Positions 62,301 through 64,000 of a stretch of DNA of 64,000 nt are shown piece after piece. A program made the position numbers and the translations under genes. Under the pieces are notes generated by a model. It was not told the DNA's origin. It did no database searches and saw nothing but the letters and a program-made list of their open reading frames with translations. Location of the stretch: contig NZ_SPNT01000003.1 of NCBI RefSeq assembly GCF_004959855.1, positions 1 to 64,000 of the forward strand, read 5' to 3'. Position 1 is the stretch's first letter; each line of letters opens with the position of its first letter. This DNA is from Nitratireductor sp. XY-223. Lineage in GTDB: Bacteria > Pseudomonadota > Alphaproteobacteria > Rhizobiales > Rhizobiaceae.

Positions 62301-63899
62301 ATGACACAGACCGCTTTTCGGTTCCATGACGTCGAAATCGACTTGCATCGCGGCGAACTTCTGAGGGCAGGGGAGCCTTGCTCGGTTGAACCGCAGGTTT
62401 TCCACCTGATCGTCCATCTTGTTGCCAATCGTGACCGCATTGTCAGCGTGGACGAACTCCTCGATGTCGTGTGGAACGGTCGCATCGTTTCAGATGCCAC
62501 CGTTCTCAGCCGCATAAGTGCGGCCCGCTCGGCCATCGGTGACAACGGCCGCGAGCAGCGGCTGATAAGGACCATCCGCAAGCGGGGATTTCGCTTCGTC
62601 GGACCCGTCGAGCCGGTTTCCGCCGACGAGTTTAAGACCGCGGGTGGTCCGGCGGATCGTATTCACCGCCTCCAGGCCGATCAGATTGTTGACCGCGCGT
62701 CCGAACCCCCGGGTATCGCCTCTGTTGCGGTTCTTTCATTCGAACCCAGCGCCGGCGACGCCGATTTGCACTACCTGGCAGCCGGTTTGGCGGCCGAGGT
62801 CGCGACCGAGTTGGCGAGGAATGGGAGCATGTTCGTCATTGCGCCGGCTGCGACGGCTGGTGTGATCGGACAACAGGTCGAAGTGCGCACCATGGCCGGA
62901 TTGCTCGGCGTTCGTTATGTGCTCAGGGGATATGTTGCAAAAATCAATCAGCAGATCAGGCTCAACCTCCAGCTTCACGATGCGATTGATCTGCGCCTTG
63001 TTTGGGCTGAGCGGTTTCAGGGATTGCTTCGCGATTTGTTCGAATTCCTCGATTCGACCGTTTTCAAGATTGTTCAAAGATTGTCGGCGGAGCTTCCGCA
63101 AATCGAGCGCCAACGCGCGCTGCGCCTGCCCGAGGATCAGTTGCAGGCCTATGAATACGTTCTTCGCGGAGACTATCACCATGCCCGAATGACCCGAGAC
63201 GGGAACAATCGGGCGATTACAATGTATCAAAGGGCGATCGGGCTCGATCAGACTTTTGCACCCGCCTATGCGGGACTTGCCTGGGCGCAGAACCACGAGG
63301 GAAACCAGGGTTGGTCGGAAGATCGGGAAACGGCAATCGGGGAAGCGTTCGAGACGGCGCGCAAGGCGCTGACGCTGGATCGGAGATTGGCCAGGGCCCA
63401 CTCGGTCATGGGTGATATCCAGTTGTGGCGCCGCCAGCACCGAGACTCCGTCTCATCCGGCTTCAAGGCGGTGGAATGCGACCCCAGCCATGCCGACTCC
63501 AGGATGGTTTACGCCTATTGTCTCTCGATGAATGGAGAGGTCGACAAGGCACTGAAGCAATCACGCCTTGCACTGCGGCACAATCCGCTTCGGGCCAATC
63601 GAATCTACTACTCGGCACTCGGCCACGCCTGCTTCAACAACAAGGACTATTCCGGTGCACGCAAGGCGGCGGTGGAGGGCATTCGGCGTGACGCCAGGCA
63701 TCGCGGTCTCAGACTGCTGCATGCGGCGGCCCTTGCCAAACTCGGCGAGTTTGATGGCGCCAAAAGGGAAGCAACCGCCGTTCTCGCCCTTGATCCGGAC
63801 CTTCGCTGCAGTGCCCTGTCAAACATCTGGCCATATCGGTCAAAGGAGAGGATCGAGGAATTTGCGGAGATGCTTGCCGATTGCGGTCTTCCGCCGTGA
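62301..63899 (+). CDS. Winged-helix DNA-binding protein with TolB-like and TPR domains (CadC/adenylate-cyclase-like)
   Basis: A 532-residue regulator. An OmpR/CadC-type winged helix spans about residues 5-98 (ALFRFHDVEIDLHRGEL-type start, VDELLDVVWNGRIVSDATVLSRISAARSAIGD), a TolB-like N-terminal segment follows (SVAVLSFEPSAGDADLHYLAAGL), and then several TPR helix pairs (YQRAIGLDQTFAPAYAGLAWAQ, RLALRHNPLRANRIYYSALG). The build is common in Rhizobiales transcription factors of unknown signal. The ATG at 62301 has AAGG eight bases upstream; ATG 62286 is possible. Divergent from the dienelactone hydrolase-like gene. Confidence 0.87.
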   Translation: MTQTAFRFHDVEIDLHRGELLRAGEPCSVEPQVFHLIVHLVANRDRIVSVDELLDVVWNGRIVSDATVLSRISAARSAIGDNGREQRLIRTIRKRGFRFVGPVEPVSADEFKTAGGPADRIHRLQADQIVDRASEPPGIASVAVLSFEPSAGDADLHYLAAGLAAEVATELARNGSMFVIAPAATAGVIGQQVEVRTMAGLLGVRYVLRGYVAKINQQIRLNLQLHDAIDLRLVWAERFQGLLRDLFEFLDSTVFKIVQRLSAELPQIERQRALRLPEDQLQAYEYVLRGDYHHARMTRDGNNRAITMYQRAIGLDQTFAPAYAGLAWAQNHEGNQGWSEDRETAIGEAFETARKALTLDRRLARAHSVMGDIQLWRRQHRDSVSSGFKAVECDPSHADSRMVYAYCLSMNGEVDKALKQSRLALRHNPLRANRIYYSALGHACFNNKDYSGARKAAVEGIRRDARHRGLRLLHAAALAKLGEFDGAKREATAVLALDPDLRCSALSNIWPYRSKERIEEFAEMLADCGLPP

Positions 63900-64000
63900 T
63901 GGAGGCTGCTTGCGTCCGGACTTCGGCCAGGAACGAACCGGGCGGTCAATCGCATCCGTCAGTAGGGTTGAGGACAGGCGCCATGCATAATGCTCAACAG

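Overview
The window is GC-rich, densely coded bacterial chromosome. The best guess is an alphaproteobacterium of the Hyphomicrobiales (Rhizobiales). The reasons are a betC-betB-betA gene order with a BetA very close to the Sinorhizobium type, a Rhizobium-type L-asparaginase II, a Tat-exported repeat protein of the TIGR03808 kind, many LysR/TetR regulators and an oligopeptide-type ABC operon. Genus cannot be decided from the sequence alone. I see no rRNA, phage, insertion sequence, integrase or CRISPR array. The two tRNA genes are tRNA-Pro(CGG) and tRNA-Gln(UUG).

Layout. 0.1-7 kb: a small membrane protein, then a tight leftward operon of a dimethylglycine/sarcosine-dehydrogenase-like flavoprotein, an MttB-family methyltransferase and a second FAD oxidoreductase, with a divergent TetR-type regulator. 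7-10.6 kb: a LysR regulator divergent from a YbfB-like MFS exporter, a small coiled-coil protein, a hotdog thioesterase and a histidine phosphatase. 10.6-17.5 kb: a complete lower homoprotocatechuate (3,4-dihydroxyphenylacetate) meta-cleavage operon, hpaF-E-D-D2-G-H-I, divergent from a MarR-type hpaR. It carries two evolutionarily unrelated extradiol dioxygenases side by side. 17.5-25.6 kb: a secreted SnoaL-like protein and LysR, a Cys-containing secreted protein of unknown role, a GST, a chemoreceptor, a long AT-rich non-coding stretch, a small unnamed protein, a PepSY protein and a haem-binding membrane protein. 25.7-30.2 kb: tRNA-Pro, a PfkB sugar kinase, a TetR/acyl-CoA dehydrogenase operon, a 39-residue protein and a LysR regulator. 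30.4-36.2 kb: a five-gene peptide ABC importer, then tRNA-Gln. 36.4-37.7 kb: an O-antigen-ligase-like membrane protein.

37.8-46 kb: betCBA (choline sulfate to choline to glycine betaine), a divergent aldehyde dehydrogenase, an Excalibur-type small secreted protein behind a hairpin that contains its ribosome binding site, and a thiolase. 46-54 kb: galE, a Pro/Tyr/His-rich exported protein, asparaginase, the Tat repeat protein, phosphonoacetaldehyde hydrolase, a VOC protein, a HerA-like ATPase and an L,D-transpeptidase-fold lipoprotein lacking the catalytic cysteine. 54-64 kb: haloacid-dehalogenase-like protein, branched-chain aminotransferase, iron superoxide dismutase, two c-type cytochromes, a PBP4-type carboxypeptidase, a VanZ-like protein, a methyltransferase, a dienelactone-hydrolase-like protein and a winged-helix/TPR regulator.

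Metabolically the region points to use of methylated amines and osmolytes. BetCBA makes glycine betaine, and the MttB/DMGDH-like operon could act on betaine or a related methylated amine. Aromatic amine or tyrosine catabolites would enter through homoprotocatechuate, and peptides through the ABC importer. The strongest leads for new biology are the MttB/flavoprotein operon with no corrinoid protein gene, the paired non-homologous dioxygenases, the cysteine-less L,D-transpeptidase and the occluded ribosome binding site.
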